Shown: positions 1 through 6,953 of the stretch, piece by piece | Layout: each line of letters begins with the position of its first letter | Numbering within the stretch: the first letter of the stretch is position 1 | DNA from: CAIQJJ01 sp964606085 | GTDB lineage: Bacteria > Chloroflexota > Anaerolineae > Anaerolineales > UBA4823 | Assembly (NCBI GenBank): GCA_964606085.1 | Contig: CAZSFD010000066.1 | Coordinates: 1 to 28,761 of the forward strand | Length of the DNA stretch: 28,761 bases | Direction: 5' to 3' | Translations under genes and position numbers: made by a program | Notes under the pieces: model-generated | Seen by the model: only the letters and a program-made list of their open reading frames with translations | Told to the model about the DNA's origin: nothing | Databases searched by the model: none

Positions 1-58
1 GGTCTTCCACGGTGGGCAAACCTTTGATTTGCTCTCGCAAGTCAGAGAGTTGCGCCAC
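1..58 (-). CDS. Start of an unidentified gene, cut by the window edge
   Basis: The minus strand has a GTG at 58-56 opening a frame that stays open to the window edge, encoding M-A-Q-L-S-D-L-R-E-Q-I-K-G-L-P-T-V-E-D. A Shine-Dalgarno-like AAGGA lies about 7-9 nt upstream, inside the last codons of the oxidoreductase gene, whose stop is at 64-62. The tight spacing suggests an operon partner of that gene. Nineteen codons are too few to assign a family, so no function is proposed. Confidence 0.45.
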   Translation of the reverse strand, partial: MAQLSDLREQIKGLPTVED

Positions 59-61
59 GGC

Positions 62-1492
62 TTATTCCTTGCCTTTGATTTGTGTCAAAGTTTCTGCTTC
101 AGGGCGATCTTTATAGAACGGGTCGAGGGGGTAGCAGCCTGAAACCAGGCCATTGCGCGGGGCGGTGGTGCAATCGCTGAATGTGCGGCACAGGCGTTTA
201 CGCTGCAAGGCGCGCCCGGCCAGCACATCGGCGGGCAGTTGCGGGTACGAAAGCACCATGCGGCCCAGCCCGATGAAATCGGCCATCCCCTGGCGCAGCA
301 TGGCCTGGCCCACCAGCGGCAGCCATTCTTGCAGGTAGGTCAGCGCCGAAGCGACGATTAACAGGTCGGGGCGGTGGCGTTTCATGGCGGCGGTGAAGGC
401 GATCTGGCGCGCCACGCCGACGAGCGGGTCTTCGGGCGGGCGGTAGCCGTCGGAGGGCGGGAAGAGCGCCGGGCGCTGGATGTGCGGCACGTAATAGGGG
501 CTGCCGCCGGATAGGCAGACCAGCTCGATCTCCAGTTCGGCCAGCAAATCGAGAAAGGCGAAGGGTTCGGTGTAATCAATGCCCACGCCTGTGCCGTCGC
601 CGCCGAAGGCGTAGCGATAGGGCATTTCCACCGGCTCTGGCTCCCCCACGCCCTCGGCCCCCGGGCGGAAAGGCACGAAATCGAAGCCGCTCAAGCGCAC
701 GCCGATCTGCATCCCCGGCACGTGCGTGCGGATGCCCTGCACGACCTCGCGCAGGAAACGCGTGCGGTTGGCGAAACTGCCGCCATAGCGCCCGGGCCGG
801 TCTACGGCGCTGAGAAATTCGTGGCCGAGGTAGCCGTGGCAGTGCTTGACATCTACAAATGTGAAGCCGGCTTCTTGCGCCAGGCGGGCGGCGGCCACGT
901 AATCGCCAATCAGGTCGTCAATTTCGCCATCGGTCAGCAACGGGTAATCGGGCGGCAGGCCAAATTTGCGGTCGAGGATGGGGTGGTGGTAGAGGATGCG
1001 CGGCGCCATGCGTTTTTTGTCGTTGGGGCGGCAGAAGCGGCCCGAATGGGTCAGTTGCAGGCCCACCAGCAGGTCGTCGCTGCGGCCAAAGTGGGCCTGG
1101 TGTTCATCTACCAGGGCCTGGCGCAGGGCGGCGATGTCGGGCAGGGTAGCGGCGTGGATGATCAGTTGGTTGGGATTGGCGCGGCCATCGGGGCGCACGG
1201 CTGCCGCCTCGCCACCCCAGATCAGCTTGGCCCCGCTGAGGCCGAAGTTGCGCCAGCGGCGTGTGACTAACTCGGTGGGGCGGCCATCGGTTGTGCCGTC
1301 CCAGCCTTCCATCGGCAGGATGCAGAAGCGGTTGCCAATGGTGAAGCCGCTGCGCAGGGTGTAGGCTTGTGCCAGCGGGGCAGTGGGGCCGAGTTCAAGC
1401 GCCTGGTCGAAAGGGATTGCGATGCCCAGGTGGTTGAGGTGGCTGTCGAATTTTTCAGCGGTCTGGAGGGTGGCGATGCGGTGGTAGTTCAT
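62..1492 (-). CDS. NADH:flavin oxidoreductase, Old Yellow Enzyme family
   Basis: Predicted FMN-dependent ene-reductase-type enzyme of 476 aa with an OYE TIM barrel. Visible hallmarks are the LTHSGR strand (His149), the H-C-H-G-Y motif with His217/His219 at the substrate-anion pocket, the DRPGRYGGS segment near 231-239, and a late GLGR phosphate-binding loop. The C-terminal tail carries Cys435, Cys441 and Cys453. This spacing is unlike the compact 4Fe-4S CxxCxxxC motif of dienoyl-CoA reductases, so a cluster is uncertain. The natural substrate cannot be read from sequence. The start is placed at the ATG at 1492. The longer open frame to 1591 would translate a short-period low-complexity repeat and is unlikely to be coding. 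It lies 99 bp downstream of the PgeF-like gene on the same strand and is probably cotranscribed with it. Confidence 0.88.
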   Translation of the reverse strand: MNYHRIATLQTAEKFDSHLNHLGIAIPFDQALELGPTAPLAQAYTLRSGFTIGNRFCILPMEGWDGTTDGRPTELVTRRWRNFGLSGAKLIWGGEAAAVRPDGRANPNQLIIHAATLPDIAALRQALVDEHQAHFGRSDDLLVGLQLTHSGRFCRPNDKKRMAPRILYHHPILDRKFGLPPDYPLLTDGEIDDLIGDYVAAARLAQEAGFTFVDVKHCHGYLGHEFLSAVDRPGRYGGSFANRTRFLREVVQGIRTHVPGMQIGVRLSGFDFVPFRPGAEGVGEPEPVEMPYRYAFGGDGTGVGIDYTEPFAFLDLLAELEIELVCLSGGSPYYVPHIQRPALFPPSDGYRPPEDPLVGVARQIAFTAAMKRHRPDLLIVASALTYLQEWLPLVGQAMLRQGMADFIGLGRMVLSYPQLPADVLAGRALQRKRLCRTFSDCTTAPRNGLVSGCYPLDPFYKDRPEAETLTQIKGKE

Positions 1493-1590
1493 GGGGATTG
1501 GGGGATTGGTAGATTGGTAGATTGGGGGATTGGGAGATTGGGGTGCTTGCCTGATTACCTGATTACCTGATCCCTGATCACCCCTCCCCA
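1493..1590. repeat. Short-period low-complexity repeat between two genes
   Basis: The spacer is made of near-repeats of GGATTGGG/AGATTGGT over about 1494-1543, followed by repeats of CTGATTACCTGAT over about 1550-1580. The units are 8-10 bp and degenerate. It sits between the PgeF-like gene and the oxidoreductase. Similar patches occur elsewhere in this window, including inside two coding regions. No promoter or terminator is evident in it. Confidence 0.7.
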
Positions 1591-1591
1591 A

Positions 1592-2371
1592 TCACAAATG
1601 AAGAATCATGCCAAAGCGCCCGGTTTTGCCGTTTTCGGCGCGGTGGGAGTACCAATCGTCGGTGTGGCAGGCGGTACACAGGCCGCAGGTTTCGATCTGG
1701 CGCACGCCAGCTTGTTCGAGGATCAGGCGGTTGGCGGCCCACAGGTCGAAGTGGGTGGCCTGGCCATAGGCGGGCAGCAGGGTGGGGGCGTCACTGCCGA
1801 AGGCGGCCTGCACGGGTTCGATGACGGTTGCGCCGACGGGGTAATGGTGGACGGCAATGGAGGGGCCGATGACGGCGAGAATATCGGCTGGATGAGAATT
1901 GTACCGCGCCTGCATCGTTTCGACGGCCGCCGCGGCCACATGCTTGACCGTCCCCGGCCAACCGGCGTGGACGAGGCCCACTACCTTGCGGCGGGGGTCG
2001 TACAGGCCAATGGGCACGCAGTCGGCGAAGCGCATGAACAGGGTGACGTGCGGCTGGTCGGTCAGGATGGCGTCGGCGTAGGGGTGGGGGGCATGGGGTT
2101 GGTGCGGGGCGTCGGCGCACAGCACGTCATTGCCGTGGACGAGCCAGGCATCGTACATGCCATCGAGCGGGCGGGCCAGGGCGCGAAAAGCGCGTTCCCG
2201 GTTGGCGGCCACGTTGGCCGGGTCATCGCCCACCGTCCCGCCCAGGTTGAGCGAGGCCCACGGCTGCGGGCTGACGCCGCCCTGCCGGGTGAACACGCCA
2301 TGCCGCACGCCCGCTGCATCGAGCGAAGCGAATGTGTAATACCGTACTGTATCTGCCTGGTGAAAAGGCAT
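1592..2371 (-). CDS. pgeF: PgeF/YfiH-family laccase-domain protein (purine nucleoside phosphorylase or peptidoglycan editing factor)
   Basis: Cytosolic multicopper-oxidase-fold (DUF152/Cu-oxidase_4) protein of 259 aa. Characterised members act as purine nucleoside phosphorylase/adenosine deaminase or as the peptidoglycan-editing factor that removes mis-incorporated L-Ser from UDP-MurNAc. The family metal triad is visible: His79 in LVHGND, Cys118 in FADCVP and His135 in VHAGWPG. A C-terminal CTACHTDDWYSHRAE segment is also typical. Start chosen at the ATG at 2371, preceded by AAGGAG with 8-nt spacing. An upstream extension to 2449 would run into the hairpin repeat block. Length matches the family (about 250 aa). 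Which of the two activities dominates here cannot be decided from sequence. Confidence 0.9.
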   Translation of the reverse strand: MPFHQADTVRYYTFASLDAAGVRHGVFTRQGGVSPQPWASLNLGGTVGDDPANVAANRERAFRALARPLDGMYDAWLVHGNDVLCADAPHQPHAPHPYADAILTDQPHVTLFMRFADCVPIGLYDPRRKVVGLVHAGWPGTVKHVAAAAVETMQARYNSHPADILAVIGPSIAVHHYPVGATVIEPVQAAFGSDAPTLLPAYGQATHFDLWAANRLILEQAGVRQIETCGLCTACHTDDWYSHRAENGKTGRFGMILHL

Positions 2372-2405
2372 CTTCCTTGCTCCTTGATCGAGTGCCCTCG
2401 CGCGC

Positions 2406-2486
2406 CGCCCGGCGATCAATCGCCGGGCGGGTGAGCAGCGCCCGATCAATCGGGCTTTGCGCTGTCACAGGCGTTTCAAGCTGGAT
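2406..2486. repeat. Hairpin-rich direct repeat, copy 1
   Basis: This 81-bp unit contains two adjacent palindromes of the form X-CA-X'. The first is CCCGGCGAT/ATCGCCGGG and the second is GCCCGAT/ATCGGGC, each with a 2-nt CA centre. It is nearly identical to 2551-2631, with three differences seen by eye. It lies between the glutaredoxin-DUF2085 gene and the PgeF-like gene. It is probably a REP-like intergenic element, and the hairpins could also stabilise or end transcripts. Confidence 0.85.
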
Positions 2487-2499
2487 CGCTGCTTTATAG

Positions 2500-2516
2500 C
2501 CCGGCGATCAATCGCC
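2500..2516. repeat. Partial copy of the hairpin repeat core
   Basis: CCGGCGATCAATCGCC, the core of the first palindrome of the flanking repeats, recurs here between the two full copies, but the rest of the unit is absent. It suggests expansion or decay of the same element family. Confidence 0.7.
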
Positions 2517-2550
2517 TACGGGAAGCCATGGCGCTTTTGCCAATTGGCCC

Positions 2551-2631
2551 CGCCCGGCGATCAATCGCCGGGCGGGTGAGCAGCGCCCGATCAATCGGGC
2601 TTTGTGCTGTCACAGGCGCTTCAACCTGGAT
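2551..2631. repeat. Hairpin-rich direct repeat, copy 2
   Basis: Second 81-bp copy of the unit at 2406-2486, in the same orientation and with the same two CA-centred palindromes. Differences by eye are one base near the middle (TTTGT against TTTGC) and two near the end. It ends 8 bp from the stop codon of the DUF2085 fusion gene, where it would form stable RNA hairpins at the end of that transcript. Confidence 0.85.
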
Positions 2632-2639
2632 TCCCCTTG

Positions 2640-3668
2640 CTACCTGCCCCTGCGCACCTGCTGATCATACAGCGCCTTCTTGCGGTTGAAAACGCGCAAG
2701 GTTTCGCCAAACGATTCTTCCATGTAAGGAATGCCGAACCAGGCCGTGGTAAAGCCGAACAGGAAACCCGTCAGCGTGCGCAGGAAGGGCGTGCTTTCGC
2801 GCAGCGGCAGGATGGCTGTCAGATCGGGGATGAATTGGGTCAGCAATTGCGTGCCGCCATCCAGCCCCATGGGGATGATGCCGAGCGCAATCCAGGCCAA
2901 CCAGTGCAGCGGTCGCAGCGGGCGATCCGGCCAGATGCGCCGCCAGATGGCAAACAGCACGGCGAAGAAGATGATGGCCGCATAGATGGCGACATCGCGC
3001 TGGCAGAGGGCCACTTTGTAGCCGATGCGCGCATCGCCCACGTATTCGCGGGCGGCAAAAATGGCCTGTGGCGCGGTGCTTTCGCTGAGACCCGTGGCGG
3101 CTTCGAAGCTGAGCAGGCCGCCTACTCCCGCCAGCGCCCGTGGGTAGGCGGCCTGTTCGCCAAAGAGAAACCACGAGCGATAGGGTAGCTGGTGGCAGAC
3201 ATAACTGTAAGCTTTGTAGAGCAGGTTGGCCGGCAGTGTGGCGTTGGCCTTCATCAAAAACGCCGGTAAGAAAGCGCCCAGCAGGTAAATGCCCACCAAC
3301 GCCGCCACAAAAGCCAGCCAGTGCTTGCCCATCCACAGCGAAAAGCGATCTGCCCCTTGCCAGGTCAGGCCCAGGTCTATTTGCCCGCTGGCCAGGTCAT
3401 CATTAATTTTGGCGTTTTGTTGGCTGCCAAGCTGGACAGCTTTGAGGGTGATCTCCAGGTCTTGTGGTGTGATGGGGGCCTGCAGGTTGTAGGGGCCAAC
3501 CACCAGCACCGGCACACGCTGTCCATATTGGGCAAGCAGCCGCGGATCGCTTTCGATGTCAATTTGGGTAATTTGGTGGGGGATGGTGGCGTTGAGCGCC
3601 TGGAGCTGCGCCAGGGTCTCTTCGCACAGGTGGCAGTTGGGGCGGGTGTAAAGGGTGATAAAGATCAT
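2640..3668 (-). CDS. Glutaredoxin-like domain fused to a DUF2085 membrane protein
   Basis: 342-aa protein. Residues 1-80 form a glutaredoxin-like/DUF836 thioredoxin fold with a CxxC redox motif (Cys12-His-Leu-Cys15) and the usual cis-Pro context (RVPVL, 51-55). After a linker and a transmembrane segment near 118-140 comes a DUF2085 region with the signature CHQLPYRS (158-165) and a second conserved Cys222 in ALCQRDVAIY, then further hydrophobic helices and a GLDGGTQ motif. DUF2085 has no settled function. The fusion and the position directly after CcdA and TlpA genes suggest a membrane thiol-disulfide role (inference). Its ATG overlaps the stop of the TlpA-like gene by 4 nt (ATGA), indicating translational coupling. 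Confidence 0.85.
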   Translation of the reverse strand: MIFITLYTRPNCHLCEETLAQLQALNATIPHQITQIDIESDPRLLAQYGQRVPVLVVGPYNLQAPITPQDLEITLKAVQLGSQQNAKINDDLASGQIDLGLTWQGADRFSLWMGKHWLAFVAALVGIYLLGAFLPAFLMKANATLPANLLYKAYSYVCHQLPYRSWFLFGEQAAYPRALAGVGGLLSFEAATGLSESTAPQAIFAAREYVGDARIGYKVALCQRDVAIYAAIIFFAVLFAIWRRIWPDRPLRPLHWLAWIALGIIPMGLDGGTQLLTQFIPDLTAILPLRESTPFLRTLTGFLFGFTTAWFGIPYMEESFGETLRVFNRKKALYDQQVRRGR

Positions 3669-4237
3669 TCTGAGGGGATACCGATCTGTTGGAGATAATT
3701 TTGGAATTGTGTTGCGCTCATCGAGCCGATCTGAATGGCGGCAATCTGCCCCTCGGCATCGAGAAAGTAGGTGGCAGGGATGGCGCTGACGCGATAGCGG
3801 GCATTCACCGTTTCGCTGGGATCGAGCAGCACATCGAAGGTGTATTTGTTCTGGGAAATGAAGCGTTGCACTGTTTCGGCTGATTCACCGGCATTAACGG
3901 CGAACAATTGCAGGTCGGGGTAATTTTCACTGTATTCCTGGAAAATGGGCATTTCCTCGGTGCAGGGCGAACACCAACTGGCCCAAAAGTTGATCACCAC
4001 CGGCTGACCGCGCAACGCGCTCAGTTGGATGGTTTGATTGCTCAGGCTGGTCAGCGTGAAATCGGGGGCAAGCTGACCGATGCCTGGCGCGGGACTGCGC
4101 GGCGCATCTGCGGCATTGGGCTGTCCCTGGGCCAGGCCAATGCTGGCCCCCAGAGTCACGATGCCCAGGCCGCCGATGCACCCGCAGGCCAACAAAACAG
4201 CCGCGGCGAAGACCAGCCAAAACTTACGATTGCTCAT
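3665..4237 (-). CDS. TlpA/ResA-like extracytoplasmic thiol-disulfide oxidoreductase
   Basis: 190 aa with an N-terminal hydrophobic anchor ending in a possible lipobox LLAC (15-18), so either a lipoprotein or a membrane-anchored thioredoxin. The AhpC/TSA-Redoxin-like fold begins near PDFTL (58-62), and the catalytic WCSPC has Cys89 and Cys92. A later IPATYFLD segment supplies the cis-Pro. Family members reduce disulfides on apocytochromes or other secreted proteins, with electrons delivered by CcdA. The gene overlaps the end of the CcdA gene by 14 nt and the start of the glutaredoxin-DUF2085 gene by 4 nt. These three genes therefore form a very tight transcription unit. Confidence 0.92.
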   Translation of the reverse strand: MSNRKFWLVFAAAVLLACGCIGGLGIVTLGASIGLAQGQPNAADAPRSPAPGIGQLAPDFTLTSLSNQTIQLSALRGQPVVINFWASWCSPCTEEMPIFQEYSENYPDLQLFAVNAGESAETVQRFISQNKYTFDVLLDPSETVNARYRVSAIPATYFLDAEGQIAAIQIGSMSATQFQNYLQQIGIPSE

Positions 4238-5141
4238 CGTTGACCGTTTTCAGCCGCACCGCCAGGATCAGGGCCAGCGGGAACAGGCTCATGCCAAAGA
4301 ACCACCAATCCAGGAAACTGCGCCCCCGGCTGCGGGCGATGAAGGCGGGGATCAGCCCCAAAATCGCCAGCACCGCCAGGCCGATCAGCATGATCGTGCC
4401 GGTTTGCACTTCGTCGAACTCGGCGAACAGGTCAGCGCCGAGGGTAGCCAGCGGCCCGAAGCCCTGTGTGAAGAGCAGCATCGCCCCGATCAGCACCATC
4501 AGCGCGCCCATGCCGATTTCCACATAGCGGGCGGCTTTGCCGTAGCGTCGAATGGCCGTGGTGACGAGGCTGATCTGCGTGGCGGCGAACAGGAAGGGGA
4601 TGGCCAGGCCCGCCGAATAGGCCGTCAGCAGGGTCACGCCCTGCAAGATCGAACCGCCGGTGAACGAAAGAGTCAGGATCACCCCCAGGATCGGCCCCAC
4701 GCACGGCGACCAGCCCGCCGAGAAAAACACGCCCATCAGAAAAGAAGAAAGAAACCCCAGGCTGCGGTCGGGGGTGGATTGCGGGCGCAGGTCATATTCG
4801 AGCCAGGCGATGCGGAAGATGCCGATCATGTGCAGGCCGAAGATGATCACCACCAGCCCGCCGATGCGTGTCAGCAGCGGCATGATGCCCACCAGCGCAC
4901 CACCCAGCAGCGAGACGCCCAGACCCAATAAGATGAAGATAACGCTGAACCCCAGCACGAAGGCCAGGGCATGTGCCAGCGTCAGCCAACGGTCGCCGCC
5001 ATCCTTGCCCTGCGCCGAGGCCGCCGAACGCCCGCCCAGGTAGGAAATATACGCCGGGACGAGCGAGAACACGCACGGCGAAAGGAACGACGCCAGCCCG
5101 GCGATGAAGGCCAACCAAATGCCGATGTTCGGATTTGCCAT
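4224..5141 (-). CDS. ccdA: CcdA/DsbD-type transmembrane electron carrier (cytochrome c biogenesis family)
   Basis: 305-aa polytopic membrane protein carrying reducing equivalents from cytosolic thioredoxin to extracytoplasmic thiol proteins. Two membrane cysteines sit in the family motifs FLSPC (Cys23) and GWSPC (Cys147). About six hydrophobic helices make up the core. Two further hydrophobic segments near 235-305 make it longer than the usual CcdA of about 240 aa. The start ATG at 5141 lies 3 nt after the DUF5615 stop with AAAGG upstream. Its direct partner is the overlapping TlpA-like gene. Confidence 0.92.
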   Translation of the reverse strand: MANPNIGIWLAFIAGLASFLSPCVFSLVPAYISYLGGRSAASAQGKDGGDRWLTLAHALAFVLGFSVIFILLGLGVSLLGGALVGIMPLLTRIGGLVVIIFGLHMIGIFRIAWLEYDLRPQSTPDRSLGFLSSFLMGVFFSAGWSPCVGPILGVILTLSFTGGSILQGVTLLTAYSAGLAIPFLFAATQISLVTTAIRRYGKAARYVEIGMGALMVLIGAMLLFTQGFGPLATLGADLFAEFDEVQTGTIMLIGLAVLAILGLIPAFIARSRGRSFLDWWFFGMSLFPLALILAVRLKTVNDEQS

Positions 5142-5144
5142 AGT

Positions 5145-5498
5145 TTATACCTTTCGAATGCGATGTCGTCTTACCTGTACAACGACAAAAGCCCTTTCTA
5201 ATTCTGTTGCCGAGTAGCGTGATAGAACTTGCGCCAATTCTTGGTGAACTTGCTCAAGCTCATCCAATGTTGTCCGTAAGAAAATTACACCGCTTCCAAC
5301 ATGCCGGATGAAAACCAACCCGCCATAATCGCTATCGCGTGTGATTAAAATCCGTCCTAATGCAGCAGCTTGGTTCAAAATGCTTTCATCGGCAGATTCT
5401 GCCATCTGTATTTCTGAAACGCGGAGTACATCATGCCCGGCCTGTTGTAGAAAACGTGCCGTTCGTTCATACACATCCTGGTCGAGCAAAAGTTTCAT
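5145..5498 (-). CDS. DUF5615 PIN-like protein, probable toxin of a toxin-antitoxin pair
   Basis: 117 aa. The N-terminal strand KLLLDQDV (acidic Asp6), the AGHDV segment, the acidic AESADE stretch and the LITRDSDYG motif match the PIN-like Mut7-C/DUF5615 family, for which RNase activity is predicted rather than generally shown. The ATG overlaps the stop of the preceding DUF433 gene by 4 nt, the standard order of this two-gene module (DUF433 first). It is followed after 3 nt by ccdA, so the pair is embedded inside an otherwise unrelated operon. Codon use looks slightly more AT-rich than its neighbours, consistent with acquisition as a cassette. Confidence 0.85.
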   Translation of the reverse strand: MKLLLDQDVYERTARFLQQAGHDVLRVSEIQMAESADESILNQAAALGRILITRDSDYGGLVFIRHVGSGVIFLRTTLDELEQVHQELAQVLSRYSATELERAFVVVQVRRHRIRKV

Positions 5499-5728
5499 AC
5501 TGGCATGGCAACGCGAATTTCTTCGCTGGCAACGATTTCATAAGCATACCGAACGCAGGCTCGAACATCATCTGTGGTTAAATCTGGGTAGTAATCTTGC
5601 ACGATGGTATCAAAAGCGATCCCTTCGCTGACAAGTTCTAATACATCTTCAACCGGGATGCGCGTACCCGCGACACAGGGTTTGCCAAAATGGATTTCAG
5701 GGTGGATAACAATTCTCTCGGTGGTCAT
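5495..5728 (-). CDS. DUF433 protein, probable antitoxin
   Basis: 77 aa. The signature I-x-P-x-x-x-x-GKPC-x-x-GTRI-P-V-E is visible near residues 8-28, followed by the YP-DLT-DDV-RACVRYAYE helix-turn-helix-like end typical of DUF433 (VapB45-like) proteins, which pair with DUF5615 nucleases. Start chosen at the ATG at 5728, which has GAGG 6 nt upstream. An alternative TTG at 5740 would overlap the L,D-transpeptidase end. The gene starts 1 nt after that stop codon. Confidence 0.85.
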   Translation of the reverse strand: MTTERIVIHPEIHFGKPCVAGTRIPVEDVLELVSEGIAFDTIVQDYYPDLTTDDVRACVRYAYEIVASEEIRVAMPV

Positions 5729-5729
5729 A

Positions 5730-6845
5730 TCATGCCTCAATTACTTCAACCGGTGTTGCCGTCATTCCATTGATCGTCACATCGCCGGGGTCGAGCGGCA
5801 CAGTGGGCGATGTCCAACGGAAGACCCATTTGGCGTCTTCGGGGCGCAGGTTGACGCAGCCATGCGACATTAGTTCGCCGCCGAAGTTGTTGTGCCAGAA
5901 GGTGGAATGCAATGCCACGCCTGTGCCGCTGAACAGCACCGTCCAGCCGATGCCGGGCAGGTCGTAGCCGCCGCCAGTGGTGCCGCCGCTCATGTGGGTG
6001 GAAATTTGCTTGCGCCAGATGAAGTGTTTGCCCTGCGGCGTGGACGAATGGTCGAGAACGTTGCCATCGGGGTCGGCCTTGCGCCCGGCGGCGACGATGG
6101 CGTAGAACACCTCGGCTTTGCCCTCGAAGCAGGAAAGCGTCTGAAATTGGTCGAACACGTTAACCTGCACACGCTTGTCGGTCACATCCGGGCTGATCGG
6201 GGCCACTTCGTCGGCGGTGATCGAGCGGAAGGCCTCGGCGCGCCCCCAGAAGATGTCGCCATAGCCGAATTGCTCGTTCAGGCGGTACCACACCTGGCCG
6301 TTTTCGTCGCTTTTGATCGCATCGGCCCAGATGATCTGGCTGTAATACAGCCGCGCCGGGCGGTTGATCTCCACCAGATATTTGAGCCAGGGGGCGCGGG
6401 CGGGTGGGTTGTCGAGAACCAGGTCTACATACGGCACGGTCACTTCCACCCACATGCCTTGTCCCAGGCTGGTGGTGGGCAGTTCTTGGAGCGGCGCGTT
6501 GGGCAGGTTGCGCACGGGCTGTAAATCAGAAGACCAGATGTAGCCCTGGTCGGTTTCGACCCAGCGCTGGCGAAAGCGGTGCGGGTGACTGCCGGCAACT
6601 TCGTGAACCCAGGGAACGACCGTGTCATCGTAGAGGGTGGCGACGGTTTCACTGTTGTAATCGGGACGGGCCTTGACATCTACTTTGGTGTACGTGAAGA
6701 CACGGCCAAGCCGCTCAGATTGCGGGAAGGCTGGCGGTTCTTGTTGGGCCAGGCGGTGCTGCCAGGAGCGCAACGGGCTTAAGGCCAGGCTGCCCGCGGC
6801 AAGCCCGGCAAGTTTGAGAAAGGAACGGCGAGGAAGGGAGGGCAT
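5730..6845 (-). CDS. L,D-transpeptidase (YkuD) with twin-arginine signal
   Basis: 371-aa predicted cell-envelope enzyme that would form 3-3 peptidoglycan cross-links or attach proteins to the wall through an active-site cysteine. The N-terminus has a Tat-type signal (RRSFLK followed by LAGLAAGSLAL). Next comes an SH3-like region near 45-110, containing the ETDQGYIWSSDLQ segment. The C-terminal YkuD domain ends in the catalytic SHGCVNL motif (Ser327-Leu333, nucleophile Cys330) with an upstream His in the ALHSTFWHN segment. The start at 6845 is preferred because it puts the twin-arginine signal at residues 6-11. The open frame to 6881 would cross the leader hairpin. It is the first gene of the minus-strand operon driven by the promoter at 6915-6943. 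Confidence 0.9.
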   Translation of the reverse strand: MPSLPRRSFLKLAGLAAGSLALSPLRSWQHRLAQQEPPAFPQSERLGRVFTYTKVDVKARPDYNSETVATLYDDTVVPWVHEVAGSHPHRFRQRWVETDQGYIWSSDLQPVRNLPNAPLQELPTTSLGQGMWVEVTVPYVDLVLDNPPARAPWLKYLVEINRPARLYYSQIIWADAIKSDENGQVWYRLNEQFGYGDIFWGRAEAFRSITADEVAPISPDVTDKRVQVNVFDQFQTLSCFEGKAEVFYAIVAAGRKADPDGNVLDHSSTPQGKHFIWRKQISTHMSGGTTGGGYDLPGIGWTVLFSGTGVALHSTFWHNNFGGELMSHGCVNLRPEDAKWVFRWTSPTVPLDPGDVTINGMTATPVEVIEA

Positions 6846-6862
6846 GGGTACGCTCGTAACCA

Positions 6863-6893
6863 GAAACCGAGTTTTGGTCAAAAACTCGGTTTC
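6863..6893. repeat. Perfect 13-bp inverted repeat in the L,D-transpeptidase leader
   Basis: Arms GAAACCGAGTTTT (6863-6875) and AAAACTCGGTTTC (6881-6893) are perfect reverse complements around a 5-nt loop. The element lies between the predicted promoter (6915-6943) and the start codon at 6845, so it would fold in the 5' untranslated RNA. It could be a leader hairpin, an operator for a dimeric repressor, or a copy of a dispersed palindromic repeat. Confidence 0.85.
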
Positions 6894-6914
6894 GCAAAAT
6901 GGGTGGATGGGTCG

Positions 6915-6943
6915 TTTATACCCGGAAAGGGAGGGCGGGTCAA
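6915..6943 (-). promoter_or_regulatory. Sigma70-like promoter for the L,D-transpeptidase operon
   Basis: On the minus strand TTGACC (6943-6938) and TATAAA (6920-6915) are separated by exactly 17 bp. A transcript would start near 6908, giving a leader of about 60 nt that contains the 13-bp inverted repeat. It begins only 11 bp beyond the sulfatase stop codon. Confidence 0.65.
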
Positions 6944-6953
6944 TAGCGCCTGG

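Noticed and set aside
722..1270. Open frame on the plus strand inside the oxidoreductase gene
   Set aside because: No family motif. It is antisense to a strongly supported enzyme and is a by-product of GC-rich codon bias.
1598..2434. 278-codon plus-strand frame opposite the PgeF-like gene
   Set aside because: Gly/Val/Asp-rich antisense shadow of a gene with an intact metal triad, with no ribosome site or homology.
2406..2631. CRISPR array
   Set aside because: Only two full units of 81 bp with internal hairpins and no regular spacer series or cas genes.
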